The notes under the pieces are model-generated. The model had not been told where the DNA came from. It saw only the letters and a program-made list of their open reading frames with translations, and did no database searches. Positions 17,335 through 26,265 of a stretch of 64,000 nucleotides of DNA are shown here, in pieces. A program made the translations under genes and the position numbers. Origin of the DNA: Candidatus Altimarinota bacterium (lineage in GTDB: Bacteria > Patescibacteriota > Gracilibacteria > UBA4473); NCBI GenBank assembly GCA_021734785.1, contig JAIPIF010000002.1:124001-188000 (forward strand), given 5' to 3'. Positions within the stretch are counted from its first letter, which is position 1. Each line of letters starts with the position of its first letter.

Positions 17335-17676
17335 ATGACGACTGTTGGAACGGTTTCAGAACAAGTCAAAGCACGAGACTCCGTGTGTCAGAATGTAAAT
17401 GGCGTTTTGCCGGGGGAGCTTTTGAACACCAAGATCATGGCTGAAAATCGAGAAGAGCTTCTTCAAAAAATAGAAGAAATCCGCCAGGAACTTCTGAGAA
17501 AATTAGAGGAAATTTGGAACGAAGAAACGGCTGGAGAAACGCTTCATCAGGCGATCGGGCGCCCGGAGGAATTTCGAAAACTTGGCGGAGAAGTTTTACA
17601 GCAGCTCTGCAAAGTCCGGCATTTAAATATTCTTCAGACAGATATTTCGAATTTGGACCGAAAAAATTTAAGTTGA
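17335..17676 (+). CDS. Small coiled-coil hypothetical protein, 113 aa
   Basis: From MTTVGTVSEQVKARDSVCQN. The centre is a strong coiled coil (NREELLQKIEEIRQELLRKLEEIWNEE); the ends are polar. TTGACT at 17283 with a weak -10 is the likely promoter. It lies 31 bp before mutS on the same strand and may be its operon partner, but no family is recognised. Confidence 0.5.
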   Translation: MTTVGTVSEQVKARDSVCQNVNGVLPGELLNTKIMAENREELLQKIEEIRQELLRKLEEIWNEETAGETLHQAIGRPEEFRKLGGEVLQQLCKVRHLNILQTDISNLDRKNLS

Positions 17677-17707
17677 AAAATCCCCAGAAACCAGTACGTT
17701 TCCCCCG

Positions 17708-20269
17708 ATGTCCACGCCGGTACAGCGTCAATTTCACGAGCTCAAAAAGCAAAATCCTGATGCGATTTTATTTTTCCGGCTGGGCGATTTTTATGAAATG
17801 TTTTTTGAAGATGCGCAGCTGTGCTCTCGCGTTTTGGGCATTACCCTCACTGCCAGGCACCGCGGCACGGACAATGAAATGCCAATGTGTGGAGTGCCGT
17901 ACCATTCGTATGAAGAATATTTGGAGACGCTCGTTTCTCAAGGATACCGAGTGGCGATCGCCGAGCAATTTGAGTCCGACGACGGAGCAATCACCCGCCG
18001 GATTGCTCGCGTTGTTACCCCCGGGACATCGATGGAATCCGGGGTTTTGGATGCGGATAAAAATAGCTTTCTTGTGGCCATCGGTCGAGACAAAAAACAC
18101 TTTGCGCTTGCTGTCGCCGACCTTTCGACGGGGGACTTTCGCACCGCAGAATTTGACACAGAGCTTTCTTTTCTCGATGAGCTCTGGAAACTCGATCCTC
18201 GGGAGATTCTGATTCCGAGCGATCTCTTTGCCGACGAAAAATTCTGCAAAAAACTCCCGCCGGCGCTGCACACACCGCGGAAAGTTTTGAAATCCGCTGC
18301 TGCGACAGATCTTTTGAAATCGCATTTTGGCGTTGCAGATTTGGGGACGTTTGGCATTGAAAAATTGTCACTCTTGATCGCGGTTTCTGCTCTCGCGCTC
18401 GAATACTTGCAAGAAACACAAAAAACGAAACTGGGGCACATTCAAAATCTGGTGCGGTACTCGACCCGTGAAATTCTCCCGCTTGATGCGCAGACATTGC
18501 GGCATCTTGAAATCTTTGAACCCCTGATTCGCACAGAAGAAGGTGCGACACTGTGGTCGGTATTTGAGCCCAGCGCCACAGCGATGGGAGGACGAATGCT
18601 GCGCTCATGGATGGCCAATCCGTTGCTTGACGCGGCCAAAATTGCTGCGAGACATGAAGCGACAGAGGCACTGGTGTGTGATACGGAAACCACCAAAAAT
18701 ATTCGAAAGTCTCTGCACTCTGTCTGTGACATCTCGCGGGTACTGGCCCGCATTTCCGTGGGACGTGGTAATGCCCGAGATTTGGTATTTCTCCGTGAAT
18801 CACTGCGCGTTTTGCCGGAGCTTTCTCGGCAGCTGGAATCCTTTGATACGCCACTTTTGTCGGCAAAGATGCTTTTGGAAAATTCGTTTGCCCCTCTCGT
18901 GGAGGCACTGGATGACCTGGTAGATACGCCGCCGCTGGAGATCACCGAGGGGGGAATGTTTCGTGACGAGACTTGTCCTGAGCTGGACGAAGTCCGCCGT
19001 CTCAAAAAAAATGCCGATCAGTGGCTCGAAAACTTTTTGCAGCAACAAAAAAAAGAAACCGGACTGAGCACTCTTCGGATCAAGTTCTCCAAAAATTTTG
19101 GCTTCTGTCTGGAGGTTTCCAAGGCCGCCGCAAACAAGGTTCCCGCCACCTGGACACGGCGGCAGACCCTGGTCAATGCCGAGCGCTTCACCACCCCCGA
19201 ACTTTCGGAGCACGAAGAAAAGGTTCTCACCGCTGAAACCCGAGCCTTTGCGCTCGAGCATGAACTTTTTCTTGCTCGCCGTGAAACAGTCGTTTGCCAC
19301 ACCCCCGAACTCCAAAAAGTCGCGGAATCCCTGGCACGGATTGATGCGCTCTCCACGCTTGCCATCACAGCGGTCAAATGGCGCTGGACGCGCCCACAGG
19401 TTTCTCAGAATTCTGATCGGTTTCACGTGGTGGAAGGACGTCATCCAGTGGTCGAAAAGCTCGCCACCGAACCCTTCATCGCGAATGACCTGCGAATGGA
19501 TTCCGACAGCCGGTTTCACCTGGTGACTGGGCCCAACATGTCTGGAAAATCTACGTTTCTCCGTCAAAACGCCCTGATCATTCTCCTTGCACAGATGGGA
19601 TCGTTTGTCCCAGCACGTGAATGTCGGATGGGAATCTTTGATCGGATTTTTACTCGAGTGGGAGCCTCGGACAATCTGGCAGCAGGCAAATCAACCTTCT
19701 TTGTCGAAATGCTGGAGGCAGCGCACATCCTCAATGCCGCTACCGAAAAAAGCTTCATCATTTTAGACGAGATCGGACGCGGCACGAGTACGTTTGACGG
19801 GATCTCCATCGCGTGGGCGATCACGGAGTTTCTCCACGATCGGATCGGGGCCAAAGTGGTTTTTGCCACGCACTACCACGAGCTGATCGACTGCGTCGAA
19901 AATATATCCGCCGGCCAAAATTTCCATGTCTCTGTGGCGCAAAGCGAAGAAGGGCTTGTGTTTCTGCGCAAAATCGCTCCGGGAGGAATTTCAGATTCCT
20001 TTGGAATTGAGGTAGCGCAGAGTACCGGATTTCCAAAGTCGGTGATCGAAAAAGCCAAAAAGATTCTCTCGAAACTTGAGCAGGAAAATCTCGCCCCCGC
20101 GCAGCCGAGTCTTTTTGGATCGACGCGCGTCCGTGAAAAAATAGTGAAGGTTTCCCAATCGTCTCCCATCGAATCACAGCTGAAAGCCCTGGATCTGGAT
20201 GCACTTTCACCTCGTGAGGCGTGGGACGCTCTTGCCTCTCTTCAAAAAAAGCTCTCGGATTGTGGTTGA
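17708..20269 (+). CDS. mutS: DNA mismatch repair protein MutS
   Basis: Mismatch-binding ATPase, 853 aa. Domain I has FFRLGDFYEMFFEDA, including the Phe-x-Glu mismatch wedge. The ATPase end has Walker A GPNMSGKST (about 607-615), DEIGRGTSTFDG (about 686) and the helix-turn-helix tail GIEVAQSTGFPKSVIEKA. All lever and clamp regions are present. MutS is patchy in reduced Patescibacteria; its partner MutL is not in the window. No Shine-Dalgarno; the leader before ATG is a short C-rich stretch. Confidence 0.97.
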   Translation: MSTPVQRQFHELKKQNPDAILFFRLGDFYEMFFEDAQLCSRVLGITLTARHRGTDNEMPMCGVPYHSYEEYLETLVSQGYRVAIAEQFESDDGAITRRIARVVTPGTSMESGVLDADKNSFLVAIGRDKKHFALAVADLSTGDFRTAEFDTELSFLDELWKLDPREILIPSDLFADEKFCKKLPPALHTPRKVLKSAAATDLLKSHFGVADLGTFGIEKLSLLIAVSALALEYLQETQKTKLGHIQNLVRYSTREILPLDAQTLRHLEIFEPLIRTEEGATLWSVFEPSATAMGGRMLRSWMANPLLDAAKIAARHEATEALVCDTETTKNIRKSLHSVCDISRVLARISVGRGNARDLVFLRESLRVLPELSRQLESFDTPLLSAKMLLENSFAPLVEALDDLVDTPPLEITEGGMFRDETCPELDEVRRLKKNADQWLENFLQQQKKETGLSTLRIKFSKNFGFCLEVSKAAANKVPATWTRRQTLVNAERFTTPELSEHEEKVLTAETRAFALEHELFLARRETVVCHTPELQKVAESLARIDALSTLAITAVKWRWTRPQVSQNSDRFHVVEGRHPVVEKLATEPFIANDLRMDSDSRFHLVTGPNMSGKSTFLRQNALIILLAQMGSFVPARECRMGIFDRIFTRVGASDNLAAGKSTFFVEMLEAAHILNAATEKSFIILDEIGRGTSTFDGISIAWAITEFLHDRIGAKVVFATHYHELIDCVENISAGQNFHVSVAQSEEGLVFLRKIAPGGISDSFGIEVAQSTGFPKSVIEKAKKILSKLEQENLAPAQPSLFGSTRVREKIVKVSQSSPIESQLKALDLDALSPREAWDALASLQKKLSDCG

Positions 20270-20323
20270 TTTTTCACACGGATCCGCTACAAACGGGAGG
20301 ACAAAAATCAGCAGATTTTCCGC

Positions 20324-20494
20324 ATGAAAAAAATGATTGTCTTCTTCTGCCCCGACTGTCGGGGAAAGGTCGAGGTGGAGCCCTCGGACGTGATCGAGGG
20401 CGATCTGTTGGAATGTGATCTGTGTGGAGCGGAGATTTTGGTGGTCAGTGAATCTCCGATGAAATTCAAATTGGTAGAAGAGGACGATTTCTAA
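20324..20494 (+). CDS. LysW-like zinc-ribbon mini-protein, 56 aa
   Basis: Sequence begins MKKMIVFFCPDCRGKVEVEP, with CPDC near residues 9-12 and CDLC near 31-34 forming a four-cysteine zinc ribbon, then a strand-rich acidic tail ending VEEDDF. The fold and spacing resemble LysW, the amino-group carrier of the alpha-aminoadipate lysine/arginine route. The EDWGE-type C-terminus, whose last Glu carries the substrate in true LysW, is absent, and no LysX/LysZ genes are nearby. It may instead be a stand-alone zinc ribbon. Tail-to-tail with murD (4-bp overlap). Confidence 0.7.
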   Translation: MKKMIVFFCPDCRGKVEVEPSDVIEGDLLECDLCGAEILVVSESPMKFKLVEEDDF

Positions 20495-21729
20495 CGGTTT
20501 TTCACCGCCTGTTTCCACGCCTCTCCGCGCTCGCGGAAGTTTTTGTACTGATCATAACTCGGAGCCCCCGGACAGAGGACGACGCTTCCTGTGGGAGCTT
20601 TTTTCCCAATAATTTCGGCTGCCTCCGCCATCGATTTCACTCGGACAAAATTGAGACCTTCGGCCTCACACATCTGCAGGATTCTTGTTTCTGTCTCGGC
20701 CTTGAGCACGATCACCAGCGCGCGAGGGGCAAGCATCCGGAGGGCTTTCCCCAGCGACCCAAAATCCATCCCGCGGTCCTGTCCGCCCAGCACAATGGCC
20801 GCGAGTTTTCCGCTAAAAAATTGCACCGTGGCGATAGCGGATTCTGGGTTGGTGCAGATGGAGTCGTCGTAAAATTTCTGTTTCCCAATTTCTGCAAAAA
20901 ACTCGAGCCGATGGGGCAGGCCCTCAAAAGCAGTTGCGGTTTTTTTTATCGCGGCCTCCGGAAGTTTCAAGATCTGCCGGAGCGACTGGGCTGTTCCAAA
21001 ATTTTGTAAAAAATGCGGTGCGCGAAACACAGAATCTTCTGCAAAAAGACTTGCCTCCAGTGGTTGGGACAGGATCAGCCGTCCGGGAGGATTCATCATC
21101 GAGAGATGCATCCCTACCGGCTCTGGGCTGATCAAAAAATCATCTGGCTTCTGATGCTGCCAGAGATTGGACTTTGCGCGGAAATAATTTTCCGTCGTCC
21201 CGTGGCGGTCGAGGTGATCGGGAAACAGGTTCAAAAAAATGGCGATCCCGGGAGAAGTTTTTAGCCTTTCCAGCTGGTAGCTCGAGAGCTCGGCCACCAC
21301 GAAATTAATTTTTCCCGCCTGAAAATCATCCACAATTTCCAGCAGCGGCACGCCAAAGTTTCCGGCGGCGACGGCTTTTTTCCCGGCATTTTGGAGGAGT
21401 TCAGAAATAAATTTGACGGTGGTGGATTTGCCCTTGGTTCCGGAGACTCCGATCACTTTTTTGCGCTCAGCATTTGAGAGCAATCCAAAAAAGATCTCCG
21501 TTCCCGAGGTTTGATTTTCTGCGGGGATCGTTTCAAAAAATTTCCGGGGAATGCCGGGGGAAATGATCCAAATTCCCGGTTCAAATTTTACTGGAGCGTG
21601 GATCGAATCGACGATTTCGATCGGTGTTTTTGGAAAATGCTTTTTCAAAAAACGTTCACTCGCACGCCCCTCATCCCCGTGTCCGGCGATCCAAAATTTC
21701 TCAGCAGCGGCGAGTTTTTTTGCAATCAT
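20491..21729 (-). CDS. murD: MurD-type UDP-MurNAc-L-Ala:glutamate ligase (probably L-Glu-adding, MurD2-like)
   Basis: Mur ligase of peptidoglycan precursor synthesis, cytoplasmic. Central ATPase loop GVSGTKGKSTT at about 96-104, NLFPDHLDRHGT, and C-terminal LGGQDRGMDF and CPGAPSYDQYKNFRERG, typical of the MurD branch. 412 aa; the N-terminal UDP-binding domain is somewhat short. The start at 21729 overlaps the stop of the upstream 89-aa gene as ATGA, so the two are translationally coupled. Because murL lies just upstream, this ligase probably adds L-Glu rather than D-Glu, as shown for Xanthomonas MurD2. That specificity is inferred from context only. Confidence 0.9.
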   Translation of the reverse strand: MIAKKLAAAEKFWIAGHGDEGRASERFLKKHFPKTPIEIVDSIHAPVKFEPGIWIISPGIPRKFFETIPAENQTSGTEIFFGLLSNAERKKVIGVSGTKGKSTTVKFISELLQNAGKKAVAAGNFGVPLLEIVDDFQAGKINFVVAELSSYQLERLKTSPGIAIFLNLFPDHLDRHGTTENYFRAKSNLWQHQKPDDFLISPEPVGMHLSMMNPPGRLILSQPLEASLFAEDSVFRAPHFLQNFGTAQSLRQILKLPEAAIKKTATAFEGLPHRLEFFAEIGKQKFYDDSICTNPESAIATVQFFSGKLAAIVLGGQDRGMDFGSLGKALRMLAPRALVIVLKAETETRILQMCEAEGLNFVRVKSMAEAAEIIGKKAPTGSVVLCPGAPSYDQYKNFRERGEAWKQAVKNR

Positions 21730-21995
21730 TTTCGATGGAAGGTCTCCCAGATTTTCCGCAGTGGGCGGAGGGAGAGCGTGGACAGCACGTACCCGAGTGC
21801 TGGGACAAACGCGGCCCATCCGGCGTTTGGGGCCTGGATTATTTTGAGAAAAACAAACGCTCCCAGCCAGGTCAAAAAGACAATGGTTCCTCGCCGGAGC
21901 GAAGACGTTTCCCAAGATTTGTCTTTTTCAACGCGCTCATTTCGATGAAGAATTGTTTTGATTTTTTGTTCGAGATCGGTTTCGTGGTCGGTCAT
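21726..21995 (-). CDS. Small two-helix membrane protein, 89 aa
   Basis: From MTDHETDLEQKIKTIL: a charged N-terminal segment, then hydrophobic helices GTIVFLTWLGAFVFLKII and WAAFVPALGYVLSTLSL. It sits between murL and murD and overlaps murD by 4 bp. The fixed place suggests a link to precursor synthesis at the membrane, but it matches no family I know. Confidence 0.65.
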   Translation of the reverse strand: MTDHETDLEQKIKTILHRNERVEKDKSWETSSLRRGTIVFLTWLGAFVFLKIIQAPNAGWAAFVPALGYVLSTLSLRPLRKIWETFHRK

Positions 21996-22021
21996 AAGAG
22001 AGAAGAAGTGAAGAAAAGAAA

Positions 22022-23329
22022 TTAGGAAGAACAAAAAGATAGGAGCAGGGTTTCAAATTTTTTTGGCATCGCGTGGGGGTGCCATTTTTTCCAGTCGAGC
22101 TTCGGTTTCGGTACCCGCTCCGCGAGCGGCTTGAATGCGGAAAACTTTTCTGCCGCCAGGTGTACGGCAGTTTGAGATTCTTCGATTTCTCCCACACATT
22201 CAAATGGTTTGTGATTTTTGAGTCCCAGTAGGGCCTCGAGATCAGCGCGATTTTGTTTCACAAATATTTCCGGATCGCCCCACACACTTTTCCATTTTTC
22301 CGGGGAGAGAAATGCAGCGAAAAGAAGCCCCACAAAGGCACACTTGGCACACTGGCCACACCACCGTTTCTCGCCGAGCTTTGATCCTGCGAGGTGAAAG
22401 TTTCGGTTGCAGGAGCTAAAAACACTTGCCCACTCGTCCCAGCATTTTTCCGCAAAAATCTCTGCGATTCGCAGTTCACTGAGTGGACGCAGGAGTGAAA
22501 AGTATTCCACGTCCGGGGTGATGTTTTCGGCGACAAATGTTTGAAAATCTTGTTCAAATTCGAGCGACTTGGAGTACTGATGATTTATTTTTTGTCCGTG
22601 AAATTCGAGATTTTCACTGTTTGCCGAATGCTCATTCGACAGTACAATCGACTTTTGACCACTCAGCAGCGCGGTCACCACGCTGCCAAACGCGAGGATA
22701 GACGAGATCGGGACGTGGCCATTGAGTGCGCCCGCTTTGTTTAACTCCAAAAGTTCTGGCGCGATTTTGCGTGAGACTTTGAGCCGCGGGGCATCGAGTT
22801 TTTTACAGCATTCGGTTTGCACAAGTGAATCTCCGACCGTCCAGGTGACAAAGGCTTCTTCCCCCGCTCTCAAAATCTCGGCTGAGAGGAGGGAATCTTT
22901 GCCGCCGCCAATGGGAAGCATTGTCCCGTTGAGTTTTTTTACCCGCTCAGGAGCAGATTTCACAGTTTCGTTTACCGGAAAGCGAACCACTCTCCGCGGA
23001 TCAATTTTATTCTGCCAAAAAAATTCCCCCAGTCCCTGCGTCCAGAGTTTCTCAAAAAATTTGGCTTGTGCCTTGTTTACGTCGCCCTCGGCAAACACGA
23101 TGTTTTGCGGCAGGACGGACTTGAAGTACGACACGCCCGCCACGATCCAGAGAAATTTCATCGCTGCGCGCAATGGCTGTTGGTTCTGATTTTTTGCAAA
23201 CTCAAAATCAAATTTCCAGACCTCTTCAAAATTAATTTCTCCATCCAGCGAGTACCGCAAAAAGAGTTTTTTCGCGAGCGGATTCCACTCCCAGGATTCG
23301 AAAATGAATGTGTCAAACTTCCCGTGCAT
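22022..23329 (-). CDS. murL: MurL-type UDP-MurNAc-L-Ala-L-Glu epimerase
   Basis: 435 aa. MurL converts the terminal L-Glu of UDP-MurNAc-L-Ala-L-Glu to D-Glu using ATP. Diagnostic segments: LPIGGGKDS (PP-loop-like, about 139-146), GALNGHVPISSILA, VLSNEHSANSENLEF, INHQYSKSLEFEQDF, YFSLLRPLSEL, RWCGQCAKCAF and HKPFECVGEIEES. These recur throughout the family described with Xanthomonas MurL. Adjacency to a MurD-type ligase strengthens the call. The ATG is 7 nt from a TACAAC box (23337-23342), so probably leaderless. It removes the need for glutamate racemase in this step. Confidence 0.88.
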   Translation of the reverse strand: MHGKFDTFIFESWEWNPLAKKLFLRYSLDGEINFEEVWKFDFEFAKNQNQQPLRAAMKFLWIVAGVSYFKSVLPQNIVFAEGDVNKAQAKFFEKLWTQGLGEFFWQNKIDPRRVVRFPVNETVKSAPERVKKLNGTMLPIGGGKDSLLSAEILRAGEEAFVTWTVGDSLVQTECCKKLDAPRLKVSRKIAPELLELNKAGALNGHVPISSILAFGSVVTALLSGQKSIVLSNEHSANSENLEFHGQKINHQYSKSLEFEQDFQTFVAENITPDVEYFSLLRPLSELRIAEIFAEKCWDEWASVFSSCNRNFHLAGSKLGEKRWCGQCAKCAFVGLLFAAFLSPEKWKSVWGDPEIFVKQNRADLEALLGLKNHKPFECVGEIEESQTAVHLAAEKFSAFKPLAERVPKPKLDWKKWHPHAMPKKFETLLLSFCSS

Positions 23330-23336
23330 CGCTGCG

Positions 23337-23342
23337 GTTGTA
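23337..23342 (-). promoter_or_regulatory. -10 box of murL, leaderless type
   Basis: TACAAC on the minus strand with 7 nt to ATG; probable promoter of the murL-89aa-murD operon. Confidence 0.45.
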
Positions 23343-23371
23343 CCCGATTTTGGTCAAAAAGTACATTCGTT

Positions 23372-24124
23372 TTACTTCAGTTTTTCCCAGAGGAGATCGA
23401 ACATTTTTTTGTGAAAATCAGCAATTTCCTCCGATTCAATCAGGAGCGCCATCTTTTCCCGCCAGGAGGCAATCATGACTTTGTGATCGTACACATTTAC
23501 CTCTGGATTAAACGAAAATTTATCCCGATCAATCAGGCGGATTTCTCGATTTTCCTCGTGGTCGTGGGATTTCCGTTCCAGTGAGACATCATTGTCCGGG
23601 CAGATCGTGTGGATAAAAATCCCCGCAGCTGTCCGGCGACGGTAGTAGTCGGGAAAAAAGTTTGGCAACCCTCGATGCATTTCTTGCACATTCGCATACG
23701 CCCGAATATCCTCCGTCGACGTGAGGGTGTCCTCGTACGCTGCACGGACACCGGCCGCCCCCTCAAAAAACTTTACGCGCGGACGACGGACGTGGGGTTG
23801 CTCGAGGGATTTGAGTTCCGGCAAAATTTGTTCGACGAGCTCTTTTTCTCGCTCGAGTTGCCGCAGGTGCTCCTGCTGCTCTCGTTCCAGATACCGGATG
23901 AGGTTTTCCGGCGCGAGTACCTGAAACGATGTCGTGGCACCGCGCTCGGTTTTACTCGCGAGTCCTTTTTTTATCAGTGATTTAAACACATCATACACGG
24001 TGGGGCGAGAGAGCTCGGTGTGTTTTGCGATCACAGACGCTGGCTGTGAGCCCCACTTCAGGCAGCTGAGGTACACGCGAATTTCTTTGGGGGAGAGGCC
24101 GATTTGACGGAGAATCTTTTCCAT
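23372..24124 (-). CDS. TrmB-family transcriptional regulator
   Basis: 250 aa. N-terminal winged helix (LSPKEIRVYLSCLKWGSQPASVIAKHTELSRPTVYDVFKSL), a coiled-coil linker (EHLRQLEREKELVEQILPEL), and a C-terminal ligand-type domain with ADLQEM-like and DHKVMIASWREKMALLIES motifs. TrmB proteins usually sense sugars or stress in archaea and some bacteria. A perfect inverted repeat at 24142-24160 lies directly upstream, between this gene and the divergent Cys-rich protein unit, suggesting autoregulation and control of that unit. Confidence 0.88.
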   Translation of the reverse strand: MEKILRQIGLSPKEIRVYLSCLKWGSQPASVIAKHTELSRPTVYDVFKSLIKKGLASKTERGATTSFQVLAPENLIRYLEREQQEHLRQLEREKELVEQILPELKSLEQPHVRRPRVKFFEGAAGVRAAYEDTLTSTEDIRAYANVQEMHRGLPNFFPDYYRRRTAAGIFIHTICPDNDVSLERKSHDHEENREIRLIDRDKFSFNPEVNVYDHKVMIASWREKMALLIESEEIADFHKKMFDLLWEKLK

Positions 24125-24141
24125 TGTTTCTCAAAAAGTGT

Positions 24142-24160
24142 TGTCGAAAACATTTCGACA
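24142..24160. promoter_or_regulatory. Probable TrmB operator
   Basis: TGTCGAAA-ACA-TTTCGACA is a perfect 8-bp inverted repeat with a 3-nt centre, 18 bp upstream of the regulator start and about 110 bp from the divergent start at 24269. A TTGACA (24222-24227) reads toward the divergent genes. Confidence 0.6.
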
Positions 24161-24268
24161 TTTGGAGACTATCTTTTTGCTCTGCGCTTTGCAATAGTTT
24201 TTCTTGTCCGTCGACGGAGGATTGACATTTTGAGAAAAAAGAAGAAAATCAGACCGTCTATTTTTCTT

Positions 24269-24466
24269 ATGAACATGGAAAAAGAGCCTTCTGTTTCCAA
24301 TCGTCCTTTCTCTCAGAAAGTCTGGGAGCAGCTTCAAAGAATCTGGGAAAAAGTTCAGTCAGTTTTTCAAGAATCGGCGCCGGTGGTGCACGGAACATTT
24401 ACCGCCCCGTCCGCACGATCCGGAATGGAAAAAAATGTTTCTGATACCCTCTTTCCACAAAAATGA
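24269..24466 (+). CDS. Small hypothetical protein, 65 aa
   Basis: From MNMEKEPSVSNRPFSQKVWE; one amphipathic helix (QKVWEQLQRIWEKVQSVFQE) and a polar tail. Its stop overlaps the next ATG as ATGA (24463-24466), so the two are translationally coupled. Unknown family. It leads the Cys-rich operon, divergent from the TrmB gene. Confidence 0.55.
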   Translation: MNMEKEPSVSNRPFSQKVWEQLQRIWEKVQSVFQESAPVVHGTFTAPSARSGMEKNVSDTLFPQK

Positions 24467-26127
24467 AACAGACCTGTGCCGTCTCCGGAACGGAATTTGA
24501 AATTTCGGATTTCGAGCAATCCTTTTTGCGCGACATCGCCCCGACCTTTGCGGGACAGACCTTCGAAATACCGCTCCCAACGATTTCCCCTCTGGAGCGG
24601 GCTCGTCAGCGGACGGCCCACCGCAACGAGCAGTTTCTCTTTCGCCACAAAAACTTTTTTACCGGCAAACCAATTATTTCGGTGTACCGTCCTGATGCCG
24701 GACTCAAGGTATGCTCGCGCGAAGACTGGTTTGGGGATCAGTGGGACGGCGTGGATTTTGGGCGGGAGTTTGATTTTTCGCGTCCATTTTTTTCCCAATT
24801 TCACGAACTGCAAAAAGACGTCCCGTACGCGGCGACCGTGACCTGTCAGAATGAAAACTCAGAGTACACCACGGGGACCGGGTACTGCAAAAACTGCTAC
24901 CTCATCAATTCCTCCGAGTATTGCCATGACTGTCTGTACGGAAAACTTCTCCAAAAATGCACCAACGTCGTGGACACAGCGTTTGCGTACAATTCAGAGC
25001 TTTTGTACGAGTGCTTCAACGTCGAAAAATGCTACGACTGCAAGTGGACGTACTATTCCCAGGGCTGCCACGACTGCTGGTTTTGTGATGACTGTCGGGG
25101 GTGTCACCACTGTTTTCTCTGTACCAATTTGGTGCAAAAAGAGTACCACTTTCTCAACGAGAAACTTTCCAAATCCGAATACGAAAAACGCGTTTCAGAT
25201 TTCCTCTCCGATCATTGACACATCCAAAAAGCCAAAGAGCTTTTTGACGAACTGCGCACCAAACGCATCTACAAGTACGCCAATATCGTCAACGGTGAAC
25301 ACTGTACGGGGGATTTCATCACGAATGCTAAAAACTGTCAGGAATGCTGGGATGTTACGGATTCCGAAGACTGCCGATTTGTGCAGGTGGGTTTCGAAAC
25401 GAAAAACCTGCTCGACTGCTCCAACATGTACATCAATCCTCAGCTCTCGTACCAGACACTCGGGACACTTGAGACCTTCAACTGTCATTTTTGTCTGTAC
25501 GCATTTCATTCCTCAGATCTCTGGTACTGCGAGCAGTGTTTCAGCTGCAAAAACTGTTTCGGTTGTGTGGGGCTGCGAAATAAACAGTACTGCATCTTCA
25601 ACAAGCAGTTCAAAAAAGAGGAGTACGAAAAAGAGGTGGCAAAAATAATTGCGCACATGCAGAAGACCGGAGAGTGGGGCCAGTTTTTTCCCGTCGAGAT
25701 TTCTCCGTTCCCCTACAACGACACGGTGGCGCACGGATACTTTCCGTTGTCTCCGGAGCAAGTTTCCTCCCGTGGCTGGAAGTGGCAGGAGCGTGAAGCG
25801 CCGTCGGGAAAACCGTCAGATATGTCTTTCCCTGAAAAAATTGCGGACGTGAAGGACGAAATTTTGGACCATATTTTGGCCTGTGAAGAGTGTGGAAAAA
25901 ACTACAAACTCCAGCGAATGGAGCTTGATTTTTACCGAAACATGCATCTCCCCGTTCCTCGTGTGTGCCCGGACTGTCGGTACGATGCACGGATGGAATT
26001 GCGCAATCCGCGACAGCTCCACGATCGTTCGTGTAAAAAATGTAGAGCAGACGTTCGTTCCCCGTTTGCTCCCGATCGACCGGAGACAATTTACTGCGAG
26101 CAGTGTTATCTCGAGGCGGTGAACTAA
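24463..26127 (+). pseudogene. Cys-rich CxxC-repeat protein interrupted by in-frame TGA
   Basis: One reading frame of 554 codons from MKQTCAVSGTEFEISDF, with a single TGA at 25216-25218. Both parts align along their length with the intact paralogue at 26266. It carries over ten CxxC pairs (YCKNC, YCHDC, WFCDDC, KNCFGC), repeated NKQ(F/Y)xxEEY units and a terminal zinc ribbon (CPDC...CKKC...YCEQC). The TGA aligns with a Ser (TCA) in the paralogue, so one C-to-G change explains it. Upstream fragment 24463-25218 (251 aa); downstream part restarts no later than 25381. A sequencing error or readthrough is possible. Function unknown; metal binding is likely from the cysteines. Confidence 0.7.
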
Positions 26128-26166
26128 AAATTACAAATTACGAATGACAAATTACAAATTACAAAT
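26128..26166. repeat. ATTACAA-type heptad repeat
   Basis: Run of AAATTACAAATTACGAATGA-type units between the two Cys-rich genes; same family as 5770, 45087, 46440 and 54090. Confidence 0.65.
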
Positions 26167-26201
26167 GAGGAAAGTTGAAAGGTGAAAAAGAAAACAGTAC
26201 T

Positions 26202-26256
26202 GTCATTCCGGACTTGATCCGGAATCCATGGATCCCAAATCAAGTTTGGGATGACC
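26202..26256. repeat. 55-bp double palindrome element
   Basis: Two adjoining inverted repeats: ATTCCGGACTTGATCCGGAAT (26205-26225) and GGATCCCAAATCAAGTTTGG (26230-26249) plus flanks. Its right half is identical to 473-500 near the GIY-YIG gene. It looks like a REP/small non-autonomous element. Confidence 0.7.
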
Positions 26257-26265
26257 TCTGAAAAA

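Noticed and set aside
25216-25218. TGA as selenocysteine or as glycine (code 25)
   Set aside because: The aligned paralogue residue is Ser (TCA), the hairpin loop lacks the usual early G, and TGA is a normal stop in many genes here (rpoA, rplQ, mutS, miaB), so neither recoding nor reassignment is favoured.
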